DNA of 64,000 nt from Pseudoalteromonas ostreae (GTDB taxonomy: Bacteria; Pseudomonadota; Gammaproteobacteria; Enterobacterales; Alteromonadaceae): positions 28,376-92,375 of the forward strand of contig NZ_JAGPYN010000017.1 in NCBI RefSeq assembly GCF_018069805.1, in the 5' to 3' direction. Positions 37,519 through 47,400 of the stretch are shown in pieces. Under the pieces are notes generated by a model. It saw nothing but the letters and a program-made list of their open reading frames with translations. It did not search any database and was not told where the DNA came from. Numbering within the stretch: the first letter of the stretch is position 1; each line of letters begins with the position of its first letter. Both the position numbers and the translations under genes were made by a program.

Positions 37519-38245
37519 TGCACTTTTAGTCGGAGATGTTCGCCATCACCGATTAGCAATTAAAGCGCATTGCTTTAATTATCAGTTGTACATGATGTGG
37601 GTGGATCTTAATTCTCCTCAGCAACTTGATGGTGTTCACCCTTGGCTTGGAACAACAGGCTTTAAAGCGCTTAAATTCAAACAATCCGATTATCTTAATC
37701 GTGATTTAGATACTCAACAACCAATAAAACAACGTGCAATTAATAAAATTGTCGAGCTGGGGATCACTGATCCGTTTAGTAATGTCTACATGCTCGGACA
37801 ACTGCGCTGTTTTGGAGTGTATTTTAGCCCAGTTAATTTCTTCTTTTATGAAACGACCGATGGTGATTTTCCCTACATGGTTGCTGAAGTAAGTAATACG
37901 CCCTGGAACGAGCGACATTATTACTTAGTTGATTTACACAAGAAAGTGAACTTTCAAAAGGCTTTCTCCGTATCACCATTTATGAATTTAGATATGGATT
38001 ACCACTGGAAAGTGCGTTTAACAAAGCAAAACACTTTGATCCATATAGAAAATAAAAAAGACAATACGCTATTATTTACTGCCAGTTTGCGTTTACAACG
38101 CCAGTCACTCAGCCGGACTGCGGTTACTGCGTTACTGAAACGTTTTCCTGCCATGACAATCACTGTGATGAAAGGAATTTACGTCCAGGCGTTCAAACTA
38201 TTTTGTAAGCGAGTGCCTTTTTTAGGTCACTCAGGCAAGAATTGA
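37511..38245 (+). CDS. DUF1365 protein
   Basis: A 244-residue DUF1365 member (VGDVRHHRLAIKAHCFNYQL, then FGVYFSPVNFFFYE and VAEVSNTPWNERHYYLVD). The start is a TTG at 37511 with a perfect GGAG six bases upstream; the upstream TTG at 37484 has none. It overlaps the flavoprotein by eight bases. The gene is the usual partner of the flavoprotein and the cyclopropane synthase, so the three are thought to modify unsaturated fatty acyl chains. The chemistry of DUF1365 is not known to me. Confidence 0.88.
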   Translation: MNSALLVGDVRHHRLAIKAHCFNYQLYMMWVDLNSPQQLDGVHPWLGTTGFKALKFKQSDYLNRDLDTQQPIKQRAINKIVELGITDPFSNVYMLGQLRCFGVYFSPVNFFFYETTDGDFPYMVAEVSNTPWNERHYYLVDLHKKVNFQKAFSVSPFMNLDMDYHWKVRLTKQNTLIHIENKKDNTLLFTASLRLQRQSLSRTAVTALLKRFPAMTITVMKGIYVQAFKLFCKRVPFLGHSGKN

Positions 38246-38271
38246 TAAGCTAAAATAATGAAGGTCATGGG

Positions 38272-39534
38272 ATGGAAAAAGTATCCAGTTTAGCTGATAA
38301 CGCATCGAATAGCTTGTTAAGTAAGCTGTATAAAAAGTTAGTCATTGGTGCGTTTGATAGCATTGAAGTTGGCGCAATTACCTTAGTTGATGGTAACGAT
38401 GTTCAACATTTTGGTGATCCTCAAAGTCACTTACAGGCTAAAGTCGTTGTGAATAATCCGGCAATGTATAAAGCATTTGCGCTCTCTGGCAGTGTCGGAG
38501 CTGGCGAAGCTTATATTTTAGGCCAGTGGGAATGTACTAACTTAACTCAGTTGATTGAGATTTTTGCCATTAATCAGGCTCAACTGGATCAATTTGAACG
38601 TAAGTTTGCGTTTATTAGTAATCTTTATAATCGAATAAACCACCGTAGAAACAAGAATTCTGAGCAAGGTTCAAAGAAAAATATCGTTGCTCATTACGAT
38701 TTAGGCAATGAGTTGTATTCATCATTTTTAAGCACTGAAATGCTTTACTCAAGCGCTGTATACCCATCAAAAGACGCTTCTCTTGAGCTAGCACAAAGCC
38801 ATAAGCTTGATTTGATCTGCCAACAAGTAGATTTACAACCCGGTGAAACGGTTATTGAAATTGGTACAGGGTGGGGAGCATTTGCCATTCATGCTGCAAC
38901 ACATTATGACTGCCACGTTACTACTACAACTATTTCTGATGAGCAACATGCGTTTGTGGCAGAAAAAATTACCCAGTTGGGGCTTGAAGATAAGATAACC
39001 TTATTGAAACAAGATTATCGTTTACTCGAAGGCAGTTACGATAAGTTAGTGTCAATAGAAATGATAGAAGCGGTTGGTCATGAATACCTCCCCAGCTTTT
39101 TTAAAAAATGTAATGACTTACTCAAAGACAGTGGTGCAATGCTGATCCAAGCAATTACAATTGCTGATCAACGCTATCAACATTACCTGAAAAATTCTGA
39201 TTTTATTCAGCAGTATATCTTCCCAGGTGGTTGTTTACCGTGTATTGATGAAATGAATAAGCAAATAAAAAGTCAATCAGACATGGTGGTACACAGTATT
39301 AACGATATTGGTGTTCATTATGCAAGAACCTTAGCTGATTGGCGCACACGTTTTATCGCAAGCTGGCCAGAAATCGACAAAGTTAAGTTCGATCAGCGTT
39401 TTTATCGATTATGGTTATTTTATTTAGCTTACTGTGAAGGCGCATTTAGGGCACGAGTAACCAGTACTGTACATTTAGTTGCCCGTAAACCGCGTTTTAA
39501 CCATTCAAGTGATGACATTGCGCTCAGCTATTAA
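38272..39534 (+). CDS. cfa: Cyclopropane-fatty-acyl-phospholipid synthase family enzyme
   Basis: A SAM-dependent methyltransferase that modifies double bonds of membrane phospholipid acyl chains. The 420 residues show IVAHYDLGNELYSSFLS, a SAM-binding VIEIGTGWGAFAIHAA and SIEMIEAVGHEYLPSFF, and YIFPGGCLPCIDEM, all typical of Cfa and relatives. AAGG lies seven bases before the ATG. In Rhodobacter the ChrR-controlled homologues are tied to furan fatty acid formation and singlet oxygen defence; the product here is therefore open between cyclopropane and methylated/furan lipid. Confidence 0.93.
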   Translation: MEKVSSLADNASNSLLSKLYKKLVIGAFDSIEVGAITLVDGNDVQHFGDPQSHLQAKVVVNNPAMYKAFALSGSVGAGEAYILGQWECTNLTQLIEIFAINQAQLDQFERKFAFISNLYNRINHRRNKNSEQGSKKNIVAHYDLGNELYSSFLSTEMLYSSAVYPSKDASLELAQSHKLDLICQQVDLQPGETVIEIGTGWGAFAIHAATHYDCHVTTTTISDEQHAFVAEKITQLGLEDKITLLKQDYRLLEGSYDKLVSIEMIEAVGHEYLPSFFKKCNDLLKDSGAMLIQAITIADQRYQHYLKNSDFIQQYIFPGGCLPCIDEMNKQIKSQSDMVVHSINDIGVHYARTLADWRTRFIASWPEIDKVKFDQRFYRLWLFYLAYCEGAFRARVTSTVHLVARKPRFNHSSDDIALSY

Positions 39535-40024
39535 TTTTTTGCTGTTTCAGGGAGTGTGGTTTTTAGCATTATTCCTTGAGCAGCGCGCTATTATACCGAT
39601 TTTATTAATCATCATAGTGATGCTATGCCTGTCGCAGCAAAAGCAACAAGATATGCTGTTACTGTGCTATGGCTTAATGATCTCGTTAAGCTTTGAATAT
39701 TTGATGGTTGAGGTTGGCTTTTTATCTTTTAGTATATCGCCCTTTCCAGTGTGGTTTGTATTACTTTGGTGTGCTTTACTCTTAACCATCAATACGTCAA
39801 TGCAATTTTTGCATCGTATGCCCTGGTATTTAGCGCTGTTATTCTGTGCTGTTTTTGCCCCAGCAAGTTATATTGCCGGAGCACGCTTTGGGGCGTTAGA
39901 GGTTCATCCTGTAGTTTGGCAATTTTGGCTTATATATGGTTTTGCTTGGTCGCTTATGTTCAATTTTATCAGGATGATAAACGCATATAACAAAAAATAC
40001 CTGTTAGTTTCTGAACATAAATGA
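39512..40024 (+). CDS. DUF2878 membrane protein
   Basis: A 170-residue protein with about five hydrophobic helices, matching DUF2878 in length, composition and position directly after cfa. The ATG at 39512 is used (MTLRSAINFLLFQGVWFLAL); it overlaps cfa by 23 bases and lacks a strong ribosome site, so coupling to cfa translation is likely. Motifs include SPFPVWFVLLWCALLLTI and the small-residue stretch FAPASYIAGARFGAL. The function is unknown; it is probably membrane-embedded and linked to the lipid-modifying set. Confidence 0.8.
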   Translation: MTLRSAINFLLFQGVWFLALFLEQRAIIPILLIIIVMLCLSQQKQQDMLLLCYGLMISLSFEYLMVEVGFLSFSISPFPVWFVLLWCALLLTINTSMQFLHRMPWYLALLFCAVFAPASYIAGARFGALEVHPVVWQFWLIYGFAWSLMFNFIRMINAYNKKYLLVSEHK

Positions 40025-40067
40025 ACATACAGGGTAACTATTTAACTTAGACATTTGGAGTCCGGTA

Positions 40068-40559
40068 ATGATAGCAAGATTAACTAATGGGCTAATTATT
40101 TTAAGTGTATTGGTATGCAGCCGAAGCTTTGCTGTTGATTTTAAAGTGGTCGGTGAGGCTCGTTTTGAATATCTATTTTGGGATGTTTATCAGGCGCAGT
40201 TAGCAACCCCATCGGGAACCTATCAGTTTGGCAATCACCCCACTAAACTGACATTGACCTATTTACGCGATTTTGCTGCCAAAGACATAATCAAAGCGAC
40301 GAACGAACAATGGCAGCATTTGGGCAAAAAAGAGATCATCAATAAATACGATGCACAGTTAAGTGCGCTTTGGCCAGATATCAAAAAAGGCGAATCGCTA
40401 TCATTCATTACCGATGAAAACGGTGTTGGCACATTTTATTTTAATGATAAAAAGCTTGGTGTTATAGAACACAGGGGCTTTGGTGATGACTTTTTAGCTA
40501 TTTGGCTTGATGTTAATACCTCTGAGCCACAAATGCGAAAACAACTTATAGGGCAATAA
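40068..40559 (+). CDS. Exported chalcone-isomerase-like protein
   Basis: A 163-residue protein with an N-terminal signal (LTNGLIILSVLVCSRSFAVD). The mature part matches the chalcone-isomerase-like family of bacterial exported proteins (FEYLFWDVYQAQLATPSGTY, LTLTYLRDFAAKDIIKATNE, GVIEHRGFGDDFLAIWLD). Plant chalcone chemistry is not implied. GGAG precedes the ATG. It begins 43 bases after DUF2878 and ends one base before the next gene, so it is part of the ChrR cluster transcript. Its role there is unknown. Confidence 0.82.
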   Translation: MIARLTNGLIILSVLVCSRSFAVDFKVVGEARFEYLFWDVYQAQLATPSGTYQFGNHPTKLTLTYLRDFAAKDIIKATNEQWQHLGKKEIINKYDAQLSALWPDIKKGESLSFITDENGVGTFYFNDKKLGVIEHRGFGDDFLAIWLDVNTSEPQMRKQLIGQ

Positions 40560-40560
40560 C

Positions 40561-41094
40561 ATGAAGCGAATTACTATATTACTTTTACTTAGTTGCACAT
40601 TTTTATTAAGCAGCTGTGCTGCGCCAGACGTTGAGTATTACCAAGGAAGTCAGCCAGAATTTAATTTTAAACAATTCTTTACTGGTAAATTGAAAGCCTA
40701 TGGCGTTGTCCAAGATTATAAAGGTGAATTAACCCGTAAGATGGTCGTTGACATGAATGCGAGCTGGAATGGCAATAACGGCGTTATAGAGGAAGATTTT
40801 GTTTACGACGATGGTGAAACCCAACGCCGAGTGTGGAACATAACACTCAATGCTGACAATAGTTTAACTGGCACCGCAGGTGATGTGATAGGTATCGCGA
40901 AAGGAAAAAGTAATGGCAGTGTATTTCATTGGCAATATACCCTTAAATTACCCTATGGAGATGACACCATTGAGGTTAATTTAGATGATTGGATGTATCT
41001 GGTAACACAATCGCGCTTGATTAACCGTACAGCTATTGATAAGTTTGGCATTGAGGTTGGACAAGTAACCTTAGTTATCGAAAAAGTTGAATGA
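40561..41094 (+). CDS. DUF3833 lipoprotein
   Basis: A 177-residue lipoprotein. The signal is ILLLLSCTFLLSSC with a lipobox ending at Cys19 (LSSC). DUF3833 features follow: FNFKQFFTGKLKAYGVVQDY, FVYDDGETQRRVWNI and a closing DDWMYLVTQSRLINRTAIDK with FGIEVGQVTLVIEK. The fold is probably lipocalin-like. It is the last gene of the ChrR-type cluster; no hairpin was seen in the following 200 bases, and the HU gene is next. The target membrane is not clear, since the residue after the cysteine is alanine, which favours the outer membrane. Confidence 0.85.
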   Translation: MKRITILLLLSCTFLLSSCAAPDVEYYQGSQPEFNFKQFFTGKLKAYGVVQDYKGELTRKMVVDMNASWNGNNGVIEEDFVYDDGETQRRVWNITLNADNSLTGTAGDVIGIAKGKSNGSVFHWQYTLKLPYGDDTIEVNLDDWMYLVTQSRLINRTAIDKFGIEVGQVTLVIEKVE

Positions 41095-41302
41095 TCAACA
41101 AATTACCATATTGATTTAGTAAATAGTGCTTAAGTTCATTGTTGGTTAATCTTTAAATCAATATTTATTTGGGCAATTATTTAAAATTTACTCATTTTTT
41201 AAGAATTTACGCGAAAAAAGCATTTTGCTGTTGCCAATACTTAAAAAATGCATAAAGATAGGTTTTGCGAAGGCAAAATAATAACGTATAGGAATTTAAC
41301 AA

Positions 41303-41578
41303 ATGAATAAAGCTCAATTAGTTGAAAAAATCGCTACTGATGCAGAAATCTCTAAAGCAGCAGCTACACGCGCACTTGACGCATTCACTGGTGCTGTTAC
41401 TTCTTCTTTAAAAGAAGGTAATTCAGTTGCACTAGTTGGTTTTGGTACTTTCTCTGTAAAAGAGCGTGCTGCACGTACTGGCCGTAACCCACAAACTGGT
41501 GCCGAAATTCAAATTTCAGCGGCAACTATCCCAAGCTTTAAAGCAGGTAAAGGTCTTAAAGATCAAGTTAACCCTTAA
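41303..41578 (+). CDS. hup: DNA-binding protein HU
   Basis: A 91-residue nucleoid protein of the HU/IHF family ([58 protein letters not shown]). The DNA-intercalating RNPQTG arm is intact. Whether it is the HU-alpha or HU-beta type is unclear; the sequence sits between the two. It has its own 208-base upstream region and a strong terminator, so it is a single-gene unit. The codons are notably biased, as expected for a very highly expressed gene. Confidence 0.96.
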   Translation: MNKAQLVEKIATDAEISKAAATRALDAFTGAVTSSLKEGNSVALVGFGTFSVKERAARTGRNPQTGAEIQISAATIPSFKAGKGLKDQVNP

Positions 41579-41597
41579 TCAATTAGATTGGTTAAAT

Positions 41598-41623
41598 AAA
41601 AAAGGGCTAATTAGCCCTTTTTT
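41598..41623. terminator. Bidirectional terminator between HU and ilvH
   Basis: GGGCTAA (41604-41610) and TTAGCCC (41611-41617) are exact complements, flanked by six A on the left and a T-run on the right. The same hairpin therefore terminates the HU transcript on + and the ilvIH transcript on minus. Confidence 0.9.
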
Positions 41624-41642
41624 GTATCTGATCACATAAGGT

Positions 41643-42140
41643 TTAAGCCTTTAGTGCTTTATCACCGCGGCCAATGCCTACCGCACCAGAGCGTACAACT
41701 TCAATTATGTCAGTCTCATGGCGTAAGGTATCTAAAAACGATTCAATTTTATCCGTGCTACTAACAAGTTGTAATGTGTAGCTGTTGCGACCCATGTCTA
41801 AAATAGCACCTTGGAATACATCTACCACTCGCGTTACTGCGGCACGTTTAGCTTCATCTTGAGCGAATACTTTTACTAATAGCAGCTCACGCTCAATATG
41901 CGCCATTTCAGTTAGATCAATAATTTTTAATACATCAACTAATTTATTAACCTGTTTAGTGATTTGCTCAACCACACGGTCATCACCCATGGTGGTGATA
42001 GTAATACGTGATAAAGAATGATCATCAGTTGTGCCAACGGTTAGACTATCAATGTTATAAGCTCGTTGTGAAAACAGACCAACAATACGCGACAATGAGC
42101 CTGGTTCATTCTCAAGTAAAATAGATAATATACGACGCAT
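41643..42140 (-). CDS. ilvH: Acetolactate synthase small (regulatory) subunit
   Basis: A 165-residue regulatory subunit that gives valine feedback inhibition to the large subunit. The N-terminal ACT domain opens RRILSILLENEPGSLSRIVG with FSQRAYNIDSLTVGTTDD, and the C-terminal domain contains GAILDMGRNSYTLQLVSS. The ATG shares one base with the ilvI stop (TAATG), coupling translation. It ends about 20 bases before the shared terminator with HU. Confidence 0.96.
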   Translation of the reverse strand: MRRILSILLENEPGSLSRIVGLFSQRAYNIDSLTVGTTDDHSLSRITITTMGDDRVVEQITKQVNKLVDVLKIIDLTEMAHIERELLLVKVFAQDEAKRAAVTRVVDVFQGAILDMGRNSYTLQLVSSTDKIESFLDTLRHETDIIEVVRSGAVGIGRGDKALKA

Positions 42141-43864
42141 TATGCTTTCACTCCTTTACGTAACCACATGTCATCAACTGCTCCAAGCTTAATTTGCATT
42201 GGGTATACATGTTCATTTTCATCAACAAGAATATCTAAAAATACTAAACGGTCAGTGATCGCCATGGCTTTATCGATAGCGGGTTGTAATTCTTCAAGGG
42301 TATTAACGCGAATACCTACGTGGCCATAACTTTCAGCAAGTTTGACGAAATCAGGTAATGATTCCATATACGACGATGAGTGACGACCGCCATAGACCAT
42401 ATCTTGCCATTGACGCACCATACCCAAAGAGCGGTTATTCAGTGACACTACTTTTACAGCCAAGTTATATTGTAAACATGTCGAAAGCTCTTGAATGTTC
42501 ATTTGAATCGAACCATCACCGGTGACACACACTGATTCTTTATCCGGAAACGCAAGTTTTACTCCCATAGCCGCAGGTAGACCAAAGCCCATAGTGCCAA
42601 GACCCCCTGAGTTGATCCATTGACGAGGTTTTTTAAACGGGTAGTACTGCGCTGCAAACATCTGATGCTGACCTACATCAGAGCTTATATAGGCATTACC
42701 ATTGGTGGCTTTATAAATTGCTTCAATGACGGCCTGAGGCTTTATTCTATCGCCTGCAGTGCTGTAGCTTAAACATTTTTGTTCACGCCAGCTAATGATC
42801 TGACGCCACCAATCTTCTTGCGCGCTTCGATCAATTTTGATCGGACTTTTATCTATGGCTGTTTGTAATTGTTCAAGTACGGTTGATAAACATCCGACGA
42901 CTGGAATGTGAGCTTTGATCGTTTTCGAAATAGAGGTTGGATCAACATCAACATGAACAATCGTCGCATGGGGACAAAATTTCTTCACATTATTGGTTAC
43001 CCTGTCATCAAATCGGGCACCTAGAGCTAAGATCACATCGGCATTTGCCATCGCCTTATTTGCTTCAAGGCTCCCGTGCATCCCTAGCATACCAACGAAA
43101 TTAGGGTGAACACCGGAAATACCGCCCAATCCCATTAAGGTATTAGTGATTGGGGCATTGAGCGATTCAACCAAATGAGTCAGTTGCTCTGAAGTGTTAG
43201 AAATAATAATCCCGCCACCAGAGTAAATGACCAGTTTTTTAGCTTCTAAAATAGCGGCAACGGCTTTACGAATTTGCTTTGGGTGGCCTTTGGTATTTGG
43301 ACTATAGGTTCTCAGCTCTGTGGTTGCTGGAAACTCAAAGTCAAATTTAAGTGCAGGGTTTAACATATCTTTTGGTAGCTCTACGACCACAGGACCTGGG
43401 CGTCCAGTACTTGCAATATAAAATGCTTTAGCTAAAATTTTAGGGATATCTTTTGCGCTACGACAGTTAAAACTGTGTTTTACGATTGGCCGAGAGCAAC
43501 CAACAATATCGGTTTCTTGAAATGCATCATCACCAATTAAGTTAGTCGGCACTTGACCGGATAGCACAACCATAGGAATAGAATCCATATAGGCTGTAGC
43601 GATCCCCGTGATACAGTTTGTCGCACCTGGACCTGATGTTGCTAATACGACGCCCACTTCACCTGTGGCACGTGCATACCCATCAGCCATATGGGTTGCT
43701 GCTTGCTCATGACGAACTAAAATATGCTCAACATCATCTTGCTGAAATAATGCGTCATAAAGATCTAATACTGAGCCACCGGGATAGCCAAATATATATT
43801 TTACCTTTAATGCCTTTAATGCCTGAACAACTAGTTCGGAGCCATTATATTGTTGTGTAGTCAT
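42140..43864 (-). CDS. ilvI: Acetolactate synthase large (catalytic) subunit
   Basis: A ThDP- and FAD-dependent enzyme for the first step of valine and leucine synthesis and the parallel step for isoleucine. The chosen ATG at 43864 has AGAGGA six bases upstream; the ATG at 43870 directly touches that sequence and is unlikely. It has 574 residues. Motifs: ThDP glutamate region [15 protein letters not shown] with [18 protein letters not shown]; the PPi-binding [17 protein letters not shown] (GDG-N motif). It is preceded by a transcription attenuator and followed by ilvH. Confidence 0.97.
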   Translation of the reverse strand: MTTQQYNGSELVVQALKALKVKYIFGYPGGSVLDLYDALFQQDDVEHILVRHEQAATHMADGYARATGEVGVVLATSGPGATNCITGIATAYMDSIPMVVLSGQVPTNLIGDDAFQETDIVGCSRPIVKHSFNCRSAKDIPKILAKAFYIASTGRPGPVVVELPKDMLNPALKFDFEFPATTELRTYSPNTKGHPKQIRKAVAAILEAKKLVIYSGGGIIISNTSEQLTHLVESLNAPITNTLMGLGGISGVHPNFVGMLGMHGSLEANKAMANADVILALGARFDDRVTNNVKKFCPHATIVHVDVDPTSISKTIKAHIPVVGCLSTVLEQLQTAIDKSPIKIDRSAQEDWWRQIISWREQKCLSYSTAGDRIKPQAVIEAIYKATNGNAYISSDVGQHQMFAAQYYPFKKPRQWINSGGLGTMGFGLPAAMGVKLAFPDKESVCVTGDGSIQMNIQELSTCLQYNLAVKVVSLNNRSLGMVRQWQDMVYGGRHSSSYMESLPDFVKLAESYGHVGIRVNTLEELQPAIDKAMAITDRLVFLDILVDENEHVYPMQIKLGAVDDMWLRKGVKA

Positions 43865-43974
43865 CCTCATTCCTCTGTGTGCCTGTTACCGATTGATTAT
43901 TATCATGAGTAATAATGTGCTATTGCACGCACTCCCCATTTATTCTATGCCATTACCGTGTAATTTAAATGCAT

Positions 43975-44005
43975 AAAAAAACCCCCGCTTAGGGCGGGGG
44001 TTTTT
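43975..44005 (-). terminator. Attenuator terminator of the ilvIH operon
   Basis: On the minus strand a 12-bp stem (right arm 43994-44005, left arm 43977-43988) with a 5-base loop and a core of CCCCCGC/GCGGGGG, followed by a run of T. It sits between the Val/Leu leader peptide and ilvI, about 110 bases before the ilvI start. Position and form are those of a classic attenuator. The 5' arm can pair instead with GCGGGG (44033-44038, in the leader codons) to give a competing antiterminator. Confidence 0.85.
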
Positions 44006-44023
44006 AAAAAGCGATTTCACCTT

Positions 44024-44095
44024 CTAATACATCCCCGCTGGGCTTAAAACTAAGACCAGTACGAGTACAGTGACTAGGTGAAATTGATATTTCAT
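44024..44095 (-). CDS. ilvIH leader peptide (Val/Leu rich)
   Basis: A 23-residue peptide, ATG at 44095, TAG ending at 44024. Eleven consecutive codons encode five valines, five leucines and one threonine (LVTVLVLVLVL) and there is no isoleucine, as in the E. coli ilvBN leader. Ribosome stalling here for lack of charged Val- or Leu-tRNA would change the pairing downstream. Segment 44076-44084 is exactly complementary to 44014-44022 across the run. The weak ribosome site (GAGAAG about seven to nine bases upstream) is normal for a leader. Confidence 0.85.
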   Translation of the reverse strand: MKYQFHLVTVLVLVLVLSPAGMY

Positions 44096-44192
44096 AATGT
44101 TTTTCTTCTCGGTATTTGTTGTATAAGTTCTAATGGGTTGTTGCGTCGTGATAGCCAAACGACACACTAACTCTACAAATTTAATAGCCTTA

Positions 44193-44221
44193 TTTTTAAA
44201 GGTTTTGCCAGCTAATGTCAA
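44193..44221 (-). promoter_or_regulatory. Predicted promoter of the ilvIH leader transcript
   Basis: TTGACA on the minus strand (44216-44221) is a perfect -35 hexamer. A 17-base spacer leads to TAAAAA (44193-44198), a fair -10. The start would be near 44186, leaving about 90 bases before the leader ATG and about 320 before ilvI. It overlaps the divergent region shared with the M6 protease gene. Confidence 0.5.
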
Positions 44222-44402
44222 CAGTCAAAATGGCAATGCTGCATTAAAATTCCAAATTAATTGTTTTTAGATTTAAAAGTTGCTTTAAATTGCGTTTTTA
44301 ACCGTAAAAAACAAAGAATTATGCTTTTTGAAGTGTTGGAGTATTTACGGTGTACTTATAAATGTAATGTAAGCATGTAAATTATTCGCTATTATTATCG
44401 TT

Positions 44403-47400
44403 ATGAAGTTGTTGATAGGTGTTCTTGTGAAATACTCCCAATTGTTATGTGCCCTGACTTTGGCATTGTTAAGTCAACATAGTGCGGCAAAACCACAAAA
44501 TAGTAGCCCAACTGATATTGGTGTCGTTAATAAGGAGCGGATCTTATATTGGTTAGATAAACGCGGACAGCTTGATGATAAATTAGCGCATGACAAATTA
44601 TTGTCTGATTATATTGGCCGTGGTGAATCGATGCATTCACGTCGGCAACTTAATCCCCAAGTTTTAACTCAGCAACGCAAAATGGCTCAGCGCTTGGCGA
44701 GTGTGTCTTCGCAGCTACCTAACTCAAAGAAAAATACCGTAAAAGTGCTAGCTATATTGGTTGATTTCCCTGACTTACCTCATGATAACAATGGCTTATC
44801 AGCAGCAGATAGCGATATGTACTACCCAAGCTATAGTCAACATCATTATCAACAAATGTTGTTCGCTACAGATGGTTACTCAGGACCACAGCAGCAAACT
44901 TTACAAACAGCTTATCAATACTATCAGCAAGCTTCTGGGGAGAGCTTAGCATTTACGGGGCAAGTTTATGGCTGGGTAACCGCCGATAATGATGCGAAAA
45001 GCTATGGTGCACGCCAAGGGGATAATAATGATATTGATGCACCTAGTTTAGTGAAAGAAGCGGTAGAAAAAGCCGTAGCCAAATTTAATATTAACTTAGC
45101 AGATTATGATTTAACGGATTTGGATGATCGTGATGGTGACGGGATCACCAATGAACCTGATGGCATTATTGACCATGTTATGATTTTCCACTCAAGTATA
45201 GGTGAAGAAGCCGGAGGTGGCGTACTGGGTACTGATGCGATTTGGTCACATCGTTTTTATGTGTACGATCAAAACAATCAGCCAAGTGCGGTTGATGGCA
45301 GTAGTATTCGTTTATTTGGTTATACTATCAATCCTATCGATGCTGGTATTGGCGTGGTGGTACATGAGTTTGGTCATGATTTAGGTTTGCCTGATGAATA
45401 TGATTTAACCGGCAGTGCGCTTGGTGAGCCTGTGGCGCTTTGGTCAGTTATGTCTGGTGGTAGTTGGGCCGGTTCACCTCGTGGCTCACAGCCGGTTATG
45501 TTCAGTCCTTATGCACTCGAATACTTACAAAACCGTTACCAAGGAAACTGGCTTAATCAAACGACGATATCGTTAGACGAAATCGCCACCAATCAACAGC
45601 AAATAGTTCGCCATAGTAGTGGTGTATCAACTGAATTAAACCAGTTAAAAATCATCCTGCCAACCAATTTACAACCATTTTATCCAGCGGTAGAAGGGCG
45701 CTTGCAATACTATTCAGGCAGTGGTGACAATGTTTCACAAAGTATGACATTTACAGTCAATTTACCTGTAAGTATGCAGCCTACTTATCTTGATTTAAGT
45801 GCCTATTACAGCATTGAAACACATTATGATTATGCTCAAGTATTAGTAAACGCACAACCTATTGCGTCACAATATACCCAAGCGGTTAATCCATTTTATG
45901 GAGACATTGGTCCGTATATAACAGGGTCTTCAAGTTCAGTAAATGACGCTCAGCAGCCGAATAATTATTTACGGCATCGTTTTGATTTATCAGCTTATGC
46001 TGGTCAAACAATCACACTTAGTTTTAACTATAAAACGGACACGTATACTCATTATTTTGGTCTAGTGGTTGATGATATGGCCATTAGCCAAGGTAATACG
46101 TTCGTTTGGCAAGATAACGCAGAGCAGCCAACACAAGCACAACTTGATGGTTTTAGCAGAGTGGGGGAGCACATCTATGCAAAACCACACAATTACTATT
46201 TACAGTTGCGTAGTTATTTAGGGATTGATAGTGGTTTACAAGTTGAGCAGTATTCACCAGGTTTATTACTTTGGTCTGCTAATGAGCAGTATACAGATAA
46301 TAATACCCCGGAGCATATTGGTGATGGGTTTATACTGGTTGTTGATGCCGATCAAAATGCCATTGCAAAAGGTAACAGTAGCGCGCCTGCCAGTACTACG
46401 ATCCAGTTGAGAGATGCTGCTTTTAGTCTTTATGATCAGCGCCAAGGTTTAGGTGATACACAGTTAGCAGCAATTGCTGAGTTTAATGATAATAATGATT
46501 ACAGTTTTGCCACGCAACCGGCCTCTGGTGTAAAAGTTTTACCGTTTGGTTTTAATTTTTCTATTGTTGAGCAAGCGATTGATAATAGCTCAATTGAATT
46601 GAATTTAGGCTATACCCGACAGTCTGGGATCAATGCAGTTACTAATGATCTCGAAGCGAGTTTTGAAATTAAAGGAATGGCGTTGACCCCAACCGATAGT
46701 TTTAATTGGCAGTTTGGTGATGGCCAAAGCAGTGATAAATTGAATCCAAGCCATAAATTCGCCGATTATGGTAGCTACACTGTGAGTTTTACTCGTACTA
46801 ATGAACAAGGGCAGCAGTTTCAAGAATCGATGACTGTTGTGCTTACTGCGCCGTTATTAATTTCCAGCGTGGATACCAATATAGAGAAAGGCAATGTAAC
46901 TGCAAAAGTCACTATATCAGGGGGTCAAGCACCTTATGACTATGCGTGGCAATTAGGTGATGGCTCAACTGCGAAAGGGCAGAGTATTAACCACAGCTAT
47001 CAGTACAGTGGTGACTATACCTTGAGCGTTATTGTAACTGATGCAAATGGCGTGGCGCAGTCTTTAGCAACCCGAGTATCGGCAGATGTATTACTTACAA
47101 CACAGGCCAGTTACAGTGCAAAAGATTTACTGGTTAATTTTAGCAGTGATACTAAAGGCGGGTTTAATAACTATACTTACAGCTGGGATTTTGGAGATGG
47201 CAGTGCTGTAAGCCAACGTGCTAATCCTTCACACACTTATAGCCAAGCAGGAAGCTATAGGGTGGCACTGATCGTGACTGATACCTCTGCAAATGGCATA
47301 AAAAACACCTTACCGGCTAGCAAGCTTACGGTAACAGTGCAAAAACAAGTTGCCAGTTCCGGCTCCAGTGGCGGAAGTATATTTTGGCTATTGTTACTGC

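Noticed and set aside
31494..41094. The ChrR cluster as an entirely new system
   Set aside because: Sigma factor, ChrR, photolyase, cfa and partner genes form a known photo-oxidative stress arrangement; only the promoter pair and the LON-domain link are put forward as new.
44096..44221. The open frame before the ilvIH leader ATG as part of a 65-residue gene
   Set aside because: Only the last 23 codons have the Val/Leu run and hairpin context; the earlier part overlaps the promoter and has no ribosome site.
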